Below are positions 15,923 to 22,526 of a stretch of 28,185 bases of DNA, one piece after another (position 1 is the first letter of the stretch; the number at the start of each line of letters is the position of its first letter). This DNA is from a virus: IMG/VR virus record IMGVR_UViG_3300042887_003606, positions 1 to 28,185 of that record. One strand, 5' to 3'. Made by a program: the position numbers and the translations under genes. The notes under the pieces are model-generated. The model was not told the origin of the DNA, made no database searches, and was given only the letters and a program-made list of their open reading frames with translations.

Positions 15923-16396
15923 TTATCCTCTTCTTAATTTATTGGCAAGATACGCAAATATATCTTGATTAAAATCTATGTTTCTTATTTTTAAACCGTT
16001 TTCTATCAAAAATTTCATAACATCAATATCGCCTTGATTCATTGAATATATGACGCCTTTTTTATCTACTATTAATTCTTTTATATCATTTTGCCATAAT
16101 AGCTTTGCACACGTTGAACATGGATTAGCTGTTATATAAGCTCTTAAATTATTTTGTTTAATTAACATGTTGCTAATGGCGTTTTGTTCTGCATGTAGCA
16201 TAAAAGGATATTTTCCCGGCCTAACCGTTGGAAGATTAGTGTCATTAGTTTTCGCAGGAAATCCGTTATATCCAATACTGATAATATGATTATCTGAATT
16301 AACAATAATACAGCCCACTTGAGTCTGGCTATCGTGAGAACGAATAGCTGCCCAGTGGGCCATTCCTAAAAAATATTGATCCCAGTCTAGTCTCAT
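15923..16396 (-). CDS. deoxycytidylate (dCMP) deaminase
   Basis: 157 aa zinc deaminase converting dCMP to dUMP. The zinc and proton-shuttle motif is HAEQNA (H68, E70), with the second motif PCSTCAK (C93, C96). The N-terminal WDQYFLGMAHWAAIRSHDS and VGCIIVN-x-IIS-IGYNGFP blocks match the dCMP deaminase family. It lies immediately ahead of the ribonucleotide reductase, and its product feeds the same pool as dUTPase. The start overlaps the upstream stop by four bases. Confidence 0.93.
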   Translation of the reverse strand: MRLDWDQYFLGMAHWAAIRSHDSQTQVGCIIVNSDNHIISIGYNGFPAKTNDTNLPTVRPGKYPFMLHAEQNAISNMLIKQNNLRAYITANPCSTCAKLLWQNDIKELIVDKKGVIYSMNQGDIDVMKFLIENGLKIRNIDFNQDIFAYLANKLRRG

Positions 16397-16581
16397 GCTT
16401 GATACGCTTTATGAATCCAAGTGAATTTTGATTGATCGTTACGTGAGCAAAATGCTACTAATTTATTATAGCCTTCTCGCTCTTCAAAGTAACCAAAAAA
16501 TCCATCTGGATTTGAAATATTTTCTGTGTTTGGGATCTCTTTTTTTACTGTTTCATTGAGCTTGTCTACGTTAATTCTCAT
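16393..16581 (-). CDS. hypothetical protein, 62 aa
   Basis: Small protein, not recognised, with an aromatic mid-section (DGFFGYFEEREGYNKL) and end (FTWIHKAYQA). The ATG at 16579-16581 is preferred because AAAGGA lies 7 bases upstream; an in-frame TTG two codons earlier is less likely. Coupled to dCMP deaminase by ATGA. Confidence 0.6.
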   Translation of the reverse strand: MRINVDKLNETVKKEIPNTENISNPDGFFGYFEEREGYNKLVAFCSRNDQSKFTWIHKAYQA

Positions 16582-16597
16582 GATCAAGTCCTTTAAA

Positions 16598-16942
16598 TTA
16601 TTTTATGTTGAAAAGTTTAAAAACTTCTTCTTTTTCAATAAATCCGCAGTATTCAATTACTTGAGTTTCAGGGTCTTCATCTTGAAATGAAACAAAATAG
16701 AATTCTTCAATTTTTTCCTTAAATAAATCTTGCATACCTTTTGTACTATAATCACTCTTTTTAAAAAGATCTGCTAACTCTTTAGATAGAAAAAAGGCTA
16801 AGTAACCTTCTCTTTCATTTAGCAGTTGAATGCTGATACAGTGGTATTCAATTTTATTCTGTTTAAACTTAAACATGAGAAGACCGCTATCATAACGGTC
16901 AATCTCCTCTGTAATTCTAATTTTTCCAATATTAAGATTCAT
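16598..16942 (-). CDS. hypothetical protein, 114 aa
   Basis: Not recognised. It is an acidic alpha/beta protein: N-terminal strands around RITEEIDRYDSGLLMFKFKQ, a helix in LSKELADLFKKSD, and a C-terminal strand (FYFVSFQDEDPETQVIEYCG). No metal or nucleotide motif. AAGG lies 9 bases before the ATG. It overlaps the next upstream gene by 11 bases. Confidence 0.6.
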   Translation of the reverse strand: MNLNIGKIRITEEIDRYDSGLLMFKFKQNKIEYHCISIQLLNEREGYLAFFLSKELADLFKKSDYSTKGMQDLFKEKIEEFYFVSFQDEDPETQVIEYCGFIEKEEVFKLFNIK

Positions 16943-17117
16943 TCTGATTGCCTTCTAATACGACTGTTACTTTGTTTACCCTGATTTCAATGTAGGTTTT
17001 GCCATCAACCGTTTTTACATTTATATTATCCAGTACCGCCTTCACTTTGTCAAGGTCGGCCTGAGAAAAATTAAACTGTTTAAGCAAAATTTCTATGATT
17101 TTATCATTTAGTCCCAT
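16932..17117 (-). CDS. hypothetical protein, 61 aa
   Basis: One helix (LNDKIIEILLKQFNFSQADL) followed by a beta hairpin (KTYIEIRVNKVTVVLEG). Function unknown. AGGAAATATTC precedes the ATG, and its ends overlap both neighbours. Small size and tight packing with the membrane coiled-coil gene suggest the two act together, but nothing proves it. Confidence 0.6.
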   Translation of the reverse strand: MGLNDKIIEILLKQFNFSQADLDKVKAVLDNINVKTVDGKTYIEIRVNKVTVVLEGNQNES

Positions 17118-17538
17118 GAATATTTCCTACCGATCCATTATTTGAGGGCGATGGTTTTAATTTCTTAGTTGAGCCATTTTGCTCAAGAAGTTCATTTCTT
17201 TTTTCACTCATTTTAAGCATCCTATCAAGAGCTTTGCTATGATCTTCTAAAATTATTGTATGCTTATCAAGTTTAGTTTCAATAAGAACATTTGTTGCAC
17301 TCATAATCTCAGTTTGCTTTGAAAGATTATCTTTCATACTAGTTACTAGTTCAAAGTGCGCATCCATTATTGGCTCTACTTTATTCCATAATTTAGACAA
17401 TGCTTTATAACCAATGGTATAAAATAGTTTATACAATATAAATACTGTTACCAACCATACGCCCATTGGAAATCCAACTTTATTAAAGAAATCTCCAATA
17501 TTTGGTAATGCTTCATGCCAGTTAAATAAACTACTCAT
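17104..17538 (-). CDS. single-TM protein with coiled coil (holin- or virion-associated-like)
   Basis: 144 aa. After a short amphipathic start, residues about 22-46 form one membrane segment (GFPMGVWLVTVFILYKLFY). Residues 55-120 are a long coiled coil (DAHFELVTSMKDNLSKQTEIM and onward), and the tail is Ser/Asn/Lys-rich. This layout is common in phages next to late genes and is sometimes annotated as holin-like or as a membrane anchor. It lies just behind a strong terminator with only AGGAG 11 bases from the ATG, so its expression may depend on readthrough. Confidence 0.65.
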   Translation of the reverse strand: MSSLFNWHEALPNIGDFFNKVGFPMGVWLVTVFILYKLFYTIGYKALSKLWNKVEPIMDAHFELVTSMKDNLSKQTEIMSATNVLIETKLDKHTIILEDHSKALDRMLKMSEKRNELLEQNGSTKKLKPSPSNNGSVGNIHGTK

Positions 17539-17554
17539 AATATGATATACTCCT

Positions 17555-17583
17555 AAAAAAAGGGGCCGGGATTCCCCGACCCC
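17555..17583 (-). terminator. rho-independent terminator after the 212-aa virion-like gene
   Basis: On the minus strand a 9-bp GC-rich stem (GGGGTCGGG / CCCGGCCCC, one T-G pair) with a GAAT loop (17562-17583) is followed by seven Ts. It is the strongest intrinsic terminator in the window. It closes the unit that ends with the gene at 17603-18241. Confidence 0.92.
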
Positions 17584-17602
17584 AACTTAATAATAAAGGA
17601 AA

Positions 17603-18241
17603 TCACTTACCAGTAATTGGAGAATAGTAATATTTATTTGAGCTTGTAGCTGGTTTGTAATCAATAAAGTTTGTTAAGATGTACAATTCGCCCGGATAAG
17701 CTCTGCTTGGTAAAGATGATGAAGTACCAAAGTCTGTACCAGCAGTAGCAGTTGGACTTGTGATCCAAGGTGTTCTGGCTTTAATCTTTCCAGCATAACC
17801 TGAACCAGAAGCATCATAGCCAGTAAAGCTAAGTTGCATTTTGCGGATTAAACTGGTTGTATCAACCCAGTTATTTCTTACATAATAAGCTAATGATGGA
17901 GCGTATCCAACATTCGCCATAGACTGTAAGAAAGTTTTTGAAACGCCAGCAAGAGTTGTTGTAACACGAGTTAATACCCATGTTCCATTCTTTGCAGCGT
18001 TGTATGCAAAAGTTCCAGCAGAAAGAATCTTGGCTGTATTGTATGCTTTTGCACCTGAAGATACTTTTGGAAGGGTGTCGTTTGTGATATCGTTTGTGTT
18101 GATATCTTTAACTAGAATTGCTTTTGTAATTATCGTTGTAGCAGAAGTTAAACCAACGATAGTACCACCTTGTCTCTGAGCTGTATAGGTGCTACCCGCT
18201 GTATTATTTAAATACGGATTAACTGACTGATTTGGAACCAT
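17603..18241 (-). CDS. probable abundant virion protein
   Basis: 212 aa, rich in Thr, Ser, Ala, Gly and Tyr with few charges, typical of a secreted or virion protein. No signal sequence or catalytic motif. Segments such as TFAYNAAKNGTWVLTRVTTT and YVRNNWVDTTSLIRKMQLSF suggest a beta-sandwich. GAGGTAA lies before the ATG, and a strong terminator follows 20 bases behind the stop, which indicates high, isolated expression. It could be a decoration, minor capsid or tail protein; the sequence does not decide. Confidence 0.6.
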   Translation of the reverse strand: MVPNQSVNPYLNNTAGSTYTAQRQGGTIVGLTSATTIITKAILVKDINTNDITNDTLPKVSSGAKAYNTAKILSAGTFAYNAAKNGTWVLTRVTTTLAGVSKTFLQSMANVGYAPSLAYYVRNNWVDTTSLIRKMQLSFTGYDASGSGYAGKIKARTPWITSPTATAGTDFGTSSSLPSRAYPGELYILTNFIDYKPATSSNKYYYSPITGK

Positions 18242-18280
18242 AGCTATTTACCTCACTTTTATGGTTTTAATCTTAATTTC

Positions 18281-18817
18281 CTATTGTCCTGATGCTAAAG
18301 TTCCTTTTCCCATATTACTATACACAATTTCTTGGCACAATTCGATGGCTTTTTTAACTTTTTTTCGAGCCGCTTCTTTTCCATAGCCGTTTTTTTGACC
18401 AATCTCTTTATTTGTCATTCCATAATAAAATTTTTGAATAATAATTTGATGTAATTCTTTATTTATATCTTCTAAAGACATAAGAATGTCTCTTACTTCT
18501 TCTTTATTTTTAAAGTTTTCATCTACAATACTATGGCAATTTTCTATAAATTCTTGGTTGCTAAACTCTTTGGACTTCTTTTTATATATTCTTCTGGTGT
18601 TATTTTGTAAACTTCTATATAAATAAGATGAAAATTTTACATTTTTAGACTTATCAAACTTTTGCAAGCAATCTAGTAAAGTTGTCATCATAATTGAATT
18701 CATTTCTTCTTTTGTACAAACTCCTTTTAAATTTTCTCTACAAACTTTGCTCATGATCTTTTTATAAAATTCATTATCAACAGCTTCTTTAAATTTTTTA
18801 TTGCTTACAAATTGCAT
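18281..18817 (-). CDS. RNA polymerase sigma factor, sigma-70 family, phage type
   Basis: 178 aa. Region 2-like segment: LDCLQKFDKSKNVKFSSYLYRSL then QNNTRRIYKK (about 48-80), the -10 recognition and core-binding part. Region 4: SLEDINKELHQIIIQKFYYG then MTNKEIGQKNGYGKEAARKKV (about 114-153), a helix-turn-helix for -35 recognition. It is shorter and more divergent than housekeeping sigma factors, as in phage late sigma factors. It would redirect host RNA polymerase to a phage promoter class that I could not identify in this window. GGAAATAGAGA precedes the ATG; it overlaps the upstream gene by 20 bases. Confidence 0.82.
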   Translation of the reverse strand: MQFVSNKKFKEAVDNEFYKKIMSKVCRENLKGVCTKEEMNSIMMTTLLDCLQKFDKSKNVKFSSYLYRSLQNNTRRIYKKKSKEFSNQEFIENCHSIVDENFKNKEEVRDILMSLEDINKELHQIIIQKFYYGMTNKEIGQKNGYGKEAARKKVKKAIELCQEIVYSNMGKGTLASGQ

Positions 18818-19214
18818 TCTCTATTTCCTTCCTGACACTTGTAAATTGAAACATTTTACCAACCCCAACACAAAATGTGTATCTGCTCATTATCTTCAAT
18901 GCTTCTACACCATTTATTACCTTTATTTTATCTGATACTTGATGAGTTAAGTCAAAATTAGTATATCCCATCCAGCATTCCCATCTATCTGAAGGCTTTA
19001 AAACTGAATCAGATGGAACAACTCCAAATGGAGTATGAATAATTGGTTGTTGAAAATCAATCATTGGAGATAACATTGACGAAGAAGATAATAATTGCTC
19101 TATTTCATTTTGTTCTTCATTATCTATATCATTTGGTAATAAAAATGGATCTTGAGCTGGCTCAAGTAGTTCTTTTTCTTTTTCATTCCAGTTTTCCCAC
19201 ATTATTTTTTTCAT
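18798..19214 (-). CDS. hypothetical protein, 138 aa
   Basis: Not recognised. Acidic N-terminal third (residues 1-45, with LLSSSSMLS), then a more structured part with DRWECWMGYTNFDLTHQVSD and MSRYTFCVGVGKMFQFTSV. Upstream of the sigma factor in one unit; the start is coupled to the preceding stop by TAATG, with GGAGCTAAATTA upstream. Could be a late-regulation or virion-assembly protein; unproven. Confidence 0.65.
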   Translation of the reverse strand: MKKIMWENWNEKEKELLEPAQDPFLLPNDIDNEEQNEIEQLLSSSSMLSPMIDFQQPIIHTPFGVVPSDSVLKPSDRWECWMGYTNFDLTHQVSDKIKVINGVEALKIMSRYTFCVGVGKMFQFTSVRKEIENAICKQ

Positions 19215-19534
19215 TAATTTAGCTCCACGCTTGTAGGGTCTACTACTAGATTTTTGGGCTTATTTAAATTTTTATAAGATTTATTGAAGATTGAATAGTT
19301 TTTACTTCCATTAGTTTGGGTTTTAGACTGTTCTTTTAATTGATCAACTATCATTTGATTAAAGTAGCCAGTATTTATCTTATTTAACAGTGCTGCAAAC
19401 TTTTTAATATCTTCTTCTTTTTCGCCCCAAGATAGCTCTAATGCAACATTCCCTGTTTCATCTAAGCAAAATATAATAAAGGACTTTGGAGAAAACTCCT
19501 CAGAACTTTCAGGCTCTGGTGATTGATTCGGCAT
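19214..19534 (-). CDS. hypothetical protein, 106 aa
   Basis: Ser/Glu/Pro-rich first 17 residues, then a small alpha/beta core (FIIFCLDETGNVALELSWG, then KKFAALLNKINTGYFN) and a polar Asn/Lys tail. No family recognised. AGGATAATTACT before the ATG. Overlaps the upstream gene by 26 bases. Confidence 0.65.
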   Translation of the reverse strand: MPNQSPEPESSEEFSPKSFIIFCLDETGNVALELSWGEKEEDIKKFAALLNKINTGYFNQMIVDQLKEQSKTQTNGSKNYSIFNKSYKNLNKPKNLVVDPTSVELN

Positions 19535-19883
19535 AGTAATTATCCTGTATTATATTAATAAAATCGGTGATATTATATAAACTGCCTTTTTTTAGAGAAC
19601 CATTAATAAAAGGCATTGATGTTATGTACGTTATTTCTATCTTATTGTCTATTTTTCTACACGATACTAATTCTTTTGAGGGCCATTCATAATTTATTTT
19701 TATGTATTCAGAAAACAATTCTTCTATACAATTTTTTATATCTTTATGAAAAATGCTAATTTTTTTATTTATAACTTTTTTTTCATCTAAAAGTATTTTT
19801 ATGTAATTTGGATCTGTTTGATTATATTGTTTATCATAGAAAATACAAATTAAGCTAACTACAACTTCGTAATTATTTTCCAT
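19509..19883 (-). CDS. hypothetical protein, first gene behind the 19.92-kb promoter
   Basis: 124 aa, alpha/beta, not recognised. It has strands around VVVSLICIFYD and KIEITYITSMPFINGS, and a central helix (FHKDIKNCIEELFSEYIK). AAAAGGAGC lies about 7 bases before the ATG, directly behind a promoter with near-perfect consensus. It is therefore probably strongly transcribed, and it leads the unit that ends with the sigma factor and the virion-like gene. Confidence 0.65.
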   Translation of the reverse strand: MENNYEVVVSLICIFYDKQYNQTDPNYIKILLDEKKVINKKISIFHKDIKNCIEELFSEYIKINYEWPSKELVSCRKIDNKIEITYITSMPFINGSLKKGSLYNITDFINIIQDNYYAESITRA

Positions 19884-19901
19884 ATTAAGCTCCTTTTAAA
19901 A

Positions 19902-19938
19902 GGCGGGACGTTTAATAGTATTATAGCACGATCCCGCC
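19902..19938 (-). terminator. inverted repeat enclosing the -10 of the 19.92-kb promoter: terminator or operator
   Basis: GGCGGGA (minus strand, 19932-19938) and TCCCGCC (19902-19908) are perfect 7-base arms separated by 23 bases; TTTT follows. In a transcript arriving from upstream this could fold as a weak terminator. In a transcript from the local promoter (start about 19913) the left arm is absent. Alternatively the DNA dyad is an operator. Either reading is an inference. Confidence 0.5.
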
Positions 19939-19947
19939 AAGTGTCAA
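19920..19947 (-). promoter_or_regulatory. sigma-70 promoter with extended -10
   Basis: TTGACA (19942-19947), 16-base spacer ending TGC, TATAAT (19920-19925): 12/12 consensus bases plus a TGn extended -10. It lies in the 66-base intergenic gap and points at the gene starting at 19883. This is the best promoter in the window. Confidence 0.88.
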
Positions 19948-19949
19948 GC

Positions 19950-20417
19950 CTAATTTAGTAAAACCCAAGCAATTCCTTTCATTTTTTCTGATAAATTTTT
20001 AAACTCTTCGTTTTTAATATATGATTCGTTATCGCCAAGTGTTGACAAGATTACTTTATAAACCTTGTCGCTTAAGCCATTATACTTCTTTGCTATTCTT
20101 CCCTCAAAATACATTTTTCCTGCATCGTAATAATAATTTTCAAATGTCAAAGTATTTACATTATCATATTTTTCAATTCTTTTCCCCATTTCATTATTGA
20201 AAACGGCAATAAGCTCTCTGTCAATAACTTCATTGGGGCCGGACACGATATCCTTGAGGTCCTTTAATTCTTCAAGAACGCTATCACTTGGCTTTGTTAA
20301 GTTTAAATACTTGCTATAATTTGTAGTTGGCAAGCTAGGCTTTTTTGATGGTAAATAATCATATAAAAAAGCTGCCGCAACTAATGCTAGAGCTAATGCA
20401 ATTCTACCTTTTTTCAT
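19950..20417 (-). CDS. membrane-anchored hypothetical protein
   Basis: 155 aa. A basic MKKGR start and a hydrophobic segment (residues 6-20) form a signal anchor; the remaining 130 residues would be outside the cytoplasm. They include a Pro/Ser linker and an alpha/beta domain (YYDAGKMYFEGRIAKKYNGL). No lytic enzyme motif. GAGGTTAAAAA before the ATG. It is the last gene of the membrane/lysis-like cassette, 3 bases from the -35 box of the next promoter. Confidence 0.65.
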   Translation of the reverse strand: MKKGRIALALALVAAAFLYDYLPSKKPSLPTTNYSKYLNLTKPSDSVLEELKDLKDIVSGPNEVIDRELIAVFNNEMGKRIEKYDNVNTLTFENYYYDAGKMYFEGRIAKKYNGLSDKVYKVILSTLGDNESYIKNEEFKNLSEKMKGIAWVLLN

Positions 20418-20707
20418 TTTTTAACCTCAATTAGCATTGGAAAAATTTCATCAAGTTTAGCTGACGCTGCCGTTAAATTATTTTTATCGCAAGCGTCTTT
20501 TAAGCACTGCCACTTATTAACAATAAGAAGTAAACTATCTTGAGCATGATCTGGCTCTATAACTGGTTTAATTTTTACGTCCTCCGGCTTATCTTTCTTA
20601 TCGCTTGGCTTTGGCAAGTTATCCCTTATAACTTTAAAATCGATAGAGATAGATGAAAGAATTACTAGACCTGCCATACATAGTAGTAAAATTTGAAATA
20701 AACTCAT
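20414..20707 (-). CDS. small single-TM protein
   Basis: 97 aa. One N-terminal TM (residues 3-22), a Lys/Pro/Asp-rich linker (NLPKPSDKKDKPEDVKIKP) and a helical C-terminal domain with two cysteines. This is a spanin-like or anchor-like layout, but there is no lipobox. GGAGGAACACT precedes the ATG; its stop overlaps the next start by four bases. Confidence 0.65.
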   Translation of the reverse strand: MSLFQILLLCMAGLVILSSISIDFKVIRDNLPKPSDKKDKPEDVKIKPVIEPDHAQDSLLLIVNKWQCLKDACDKNNLTAASAKLDEIFPMLIEVKK

Positions 20708-20892
20708 AGTGTTCCTCCGGTTTCTCTAATTGAATCTCCTAAAATCCAACTAGCTAATAGTATTGTTACGTTCTGAATTTGCTCAGGAGTCATATCTGTA
20801 ATTCCCAAGTCATTACTTATCACTGCTAAAATCCCAGATACTGCAATCCAAAATCTTCTGGATTGTATCATTGCTTTTAATTTATCTTGCAT
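20704..20892 (-). CDS. holin-like two-TM protein
   Basis: 62 aa. TM1 about 14-29 (FWIAVSGILAVISNDLG), a short loop with TPEQIQN, TM2 about 39-54 (VTILLASWILG), and basic N-terminal residues KLKAMIQSRR. This is the pattern of small phage holin-like proteins whose loop follows 'T-x-E-Q'. It would form the membrane lesion that releases or activates a lysis enzyme. Strong GGAGGTAAAAA before the ATG. It lies three genes behind the papain-like protease. Confidence 0.7.
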   Translation of the reverse strand: MQDKLKAMIQSRRFWIAVSGILAVISNDLGITDMTPEQIQNVTILLASWILGDSIRETGGTL

Positions 20893-21229
20893 TTTTTACC
20901 TCCGTTATCATTGAATTTATTTTGTCTTCTGGTAGATCTTTGATCTTATCTATTATCGTATTTTTAATCTCTTCTCTTAAATGCATATACTCTTTTGGGA
21001 CTTTATTTTTAATTGTTCGTGCAAGCATAGCCTTTTCTACCATTCCGGGATTTTTTACTTTTGCACTTAAATTAGAAGAAAAGACATTGCATTTAATTAG
21101 CAGTTGTAAGGTGTTAATTATAATAGAGCCGATTATTACTATTAAACTTAAATCAAAAGAATATTTGCCATCTTGGCTTGGAAGATCTCTTGCTATCTCA
21201 CAAGCAAAGTTATCTACTTCTGTACTCAT
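20882..21229 (-). CDS. single-TM protein of the lysis-like cassette
   Basis: 115 aa. TM about residues 25-46 (DLSLIVIIGSIIINTLQLLI), then a basic helix-rich tail (REEIKNTIIDKIKDLPEDKI). ATG at 21227-21229 chosen because AGGAG lies 7 bases upstream and it overlaps the previous stop as ATGA; an in-frame extension of 8 codons is less likely. Function unknown. Confidence 0.65.
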   Translation of the reverse strand: MSTEVDNFACEIARDLPSQDGKYSFDLSLIVIIGSIIINTLQLLIKCNVFSSNLSAKVKNPGMVEKAMLARTIKNKVPKEYMHLREEIKNTIIDKIKDLPEDKINSMITEVKNAR

Positions 21230-21600
21230 TGCTCCTCTCCTGTGCTTTTGCATTTACATCCCTCGGCAGAGTTTGTACAAGGACAGTACACTCTATTCCC
21301 ATCGGGCTGCACTAGTACTTTTGTTCCATTGCATTCACAGGCTGGCTTTGGCTTTGGTTCTGGCTTAGGCTGAGGCTTCGGCTCTGGCTTAGGCTCAGGC
21401 TTTGGAGCTTCTTTTTTTATATACATTTTTTCTACTGTTTCAAGCACAAGATTTGCCCTATCAACAGTATTTTTTAATTCAGTTTCTACGTCTCTATTGC
21501 CATATGCGGCAAGTTCTTTTTGAGAATTGGAATAGTCATTATAAACAACTGCTAATGAAAATCCAATCAATCCCATTATTAATAATTGTATCTTTTTCAT
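21226..21600 (-). CDS. TM protein with PKPEP rod and three CxC motifs
   Basis: 124 aa. TM about residues 5-20, a short helix, then residues 65-87 of alternating Pro-Lys/Pro-Glu (APKPEPKPEPKPQPKP onward), as in the rigid periplasm-spanning arm of TonB. The C-terminal 35 residues hold C88-E-C90, C106-P-C108 and C115-K-C117. The three CxC pairs suggest a metal site or a disulfide-rich head. The layout would let an inner-membrane protein reach the outer envelope, so a spanin-like role in lysis is a reasonable guess. ATGA coupling follows directly from the protease gene. Confidence 0.65.
   Translation of the reverse strand: MKKIQLLIMGLIGFSLAVVYNDYSNSQKELAAYGNRDVETELKNTVDRANLVLETVEKMYIKKEAPKPEPKPEPKPQPKPEPKPKPACECNGTKVLVQPDGNRVYCPCTNSAEGCKCKSTGEEQ
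21340..21408 (-). repeat. short tandem coding repeat (PKPEP)
   Basis: About 12-base units of the form ggcttnggctct on the plus strand recur and encode alternating Pro-Lys and Pro-Glu. It is an expandable low-complexity tract. Confidence 0.8.
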
Positions 21601-22526
21601 GCATATACCTCTTTTATTCTATCCCAAACCATTTTTCTAACAAATCCGTCAAAATTACTGTACGCAAAAGCAGCACCAGCGGCAAGCATTTTTTCAGCAA
21701 CACTTTGTCTAATCCAAAAACTTCCTTCTGGTTGATTATGAAACTTTGGACCGCTATTCCATTTGCCCCAACTATTTTGAACTAAGAATAAAGTTTCGTT
21801 TAATCTTTCATATGTATCATCGCAAGCAATCCATGCCATAGCATGTGCCCATGATCCTTGCACTTCAGCAATACCGTACTTATCTCTGACAGAAGAGAAC
21901 CCAAGATCAGAGCAAACGGAAAGTGCATAACCATTTGCAAGCAAGTCTCTTGCTTGTTCAACTGAAGTTACCGCTGTAGCTGTTTTAATTTTATGCTTGT
22001 TGCAATTTTCAAGAATTGATTTTGGAATACCTTTGGAACCCCACGCTGTTCCAAGACCAGCATTATAAACAGACAAGTCAATCTTATCATATTTTTGTCT
22101 TGCTAAGAATCCACCTGTTAAGCTAACAAATCTTGCGGCTTGAGAGCAGTACATTCCTTGTCCACCGTGACCTCTACATCCATAGATTGGCTCTGTTGCT
22201 CCTCTTGCTACGAATACTTCTTTATCGCCTTTGTAAAGAATCTCATAGCATCTCGTAATATCAATAGCGTTTCTTGCAGCATGACTTACACAGTCGCCAG
22301 TTGTTTGTCTTTCATCTTCTCCAAAGAGAGGAAAGAAATGTTGAATTGCTTTATACGGCAATGAAAGAGTACCTTTTCCTGTTCCGTATATATCATTACC
22401 AAAACTGCTAAATAGCGGTCTTGGCAACTCTTCCATTAATGCTGCCATATCTTTAGAATCGCAAACTGCACCCTTTAAGCCATTATCATATTCTTTTAAA
22501 ATATCTTCTGGAGTTTCAAAGCCCAT
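21597..22526 (-). CDS. papain-like (C1-type) cysteine protease
   Basis: 309 aa. The catalytic layout of clan CA is complete: oxyanion Gln in RQTTGDCVSH (Q74) with nucleophile C79, His in SWAHAMAWIA (H228), and Asn in LVQNSWGKWN (N251; papain has NSWG). Two Gly-rich segments (RGHGGQGMYCSQAARF) resemble the substrate cleft. There is no signal peptide, so it is cytosolic until released or packaged. GGAGATCTTAA before the ATG. It opens the run of membrane proteins down to 19950, so it may be the lytic enzyme. A role in capsid maturation or as a virion enzyme is the alternative. Confidence 0.82.
   Translation of the reverse strand: MGFETPEDILKEYDNGLKGAVCDSKDMAALMEELPRPLFSSFGNDIYGTGKGTLSLPYKAIQHFFPLFGEDERQTTGDCVSHAARNAIDITRCYEILYKGDKEVFVARGATEPIYGCRGHGGQGMYCSQAARFVSLTGGFLARQKYDKIDLSVYNAGLGTAWGSKGIPKSILENCNKHKIKTATAVTSVEQARDLLANGYALSVCSDLGFSSVRDKYGIAEVQGSWAHAMAWIACDDTYERLNETLFLVQNSWGKWNSGPKFHNQPEGSFWIRQSVAEKMLAAGAAFAYSNFDGFVRKMVWDRIKEVYA

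Noticed and set aside
17025-17053. TTGACA, 17 bases, GATAAT on the minus strand
   Set aside because: Inside a coding region, with a -10 mismatch at the first base and no extended element; weaker than the six accepted sites.
20871-21785. Plus-strand frames with Phe/Gly/Ser-rich stretches
   Set aside because: Mirror images of the PKPEP tract and membrane genes on the minus strand; no start signals.
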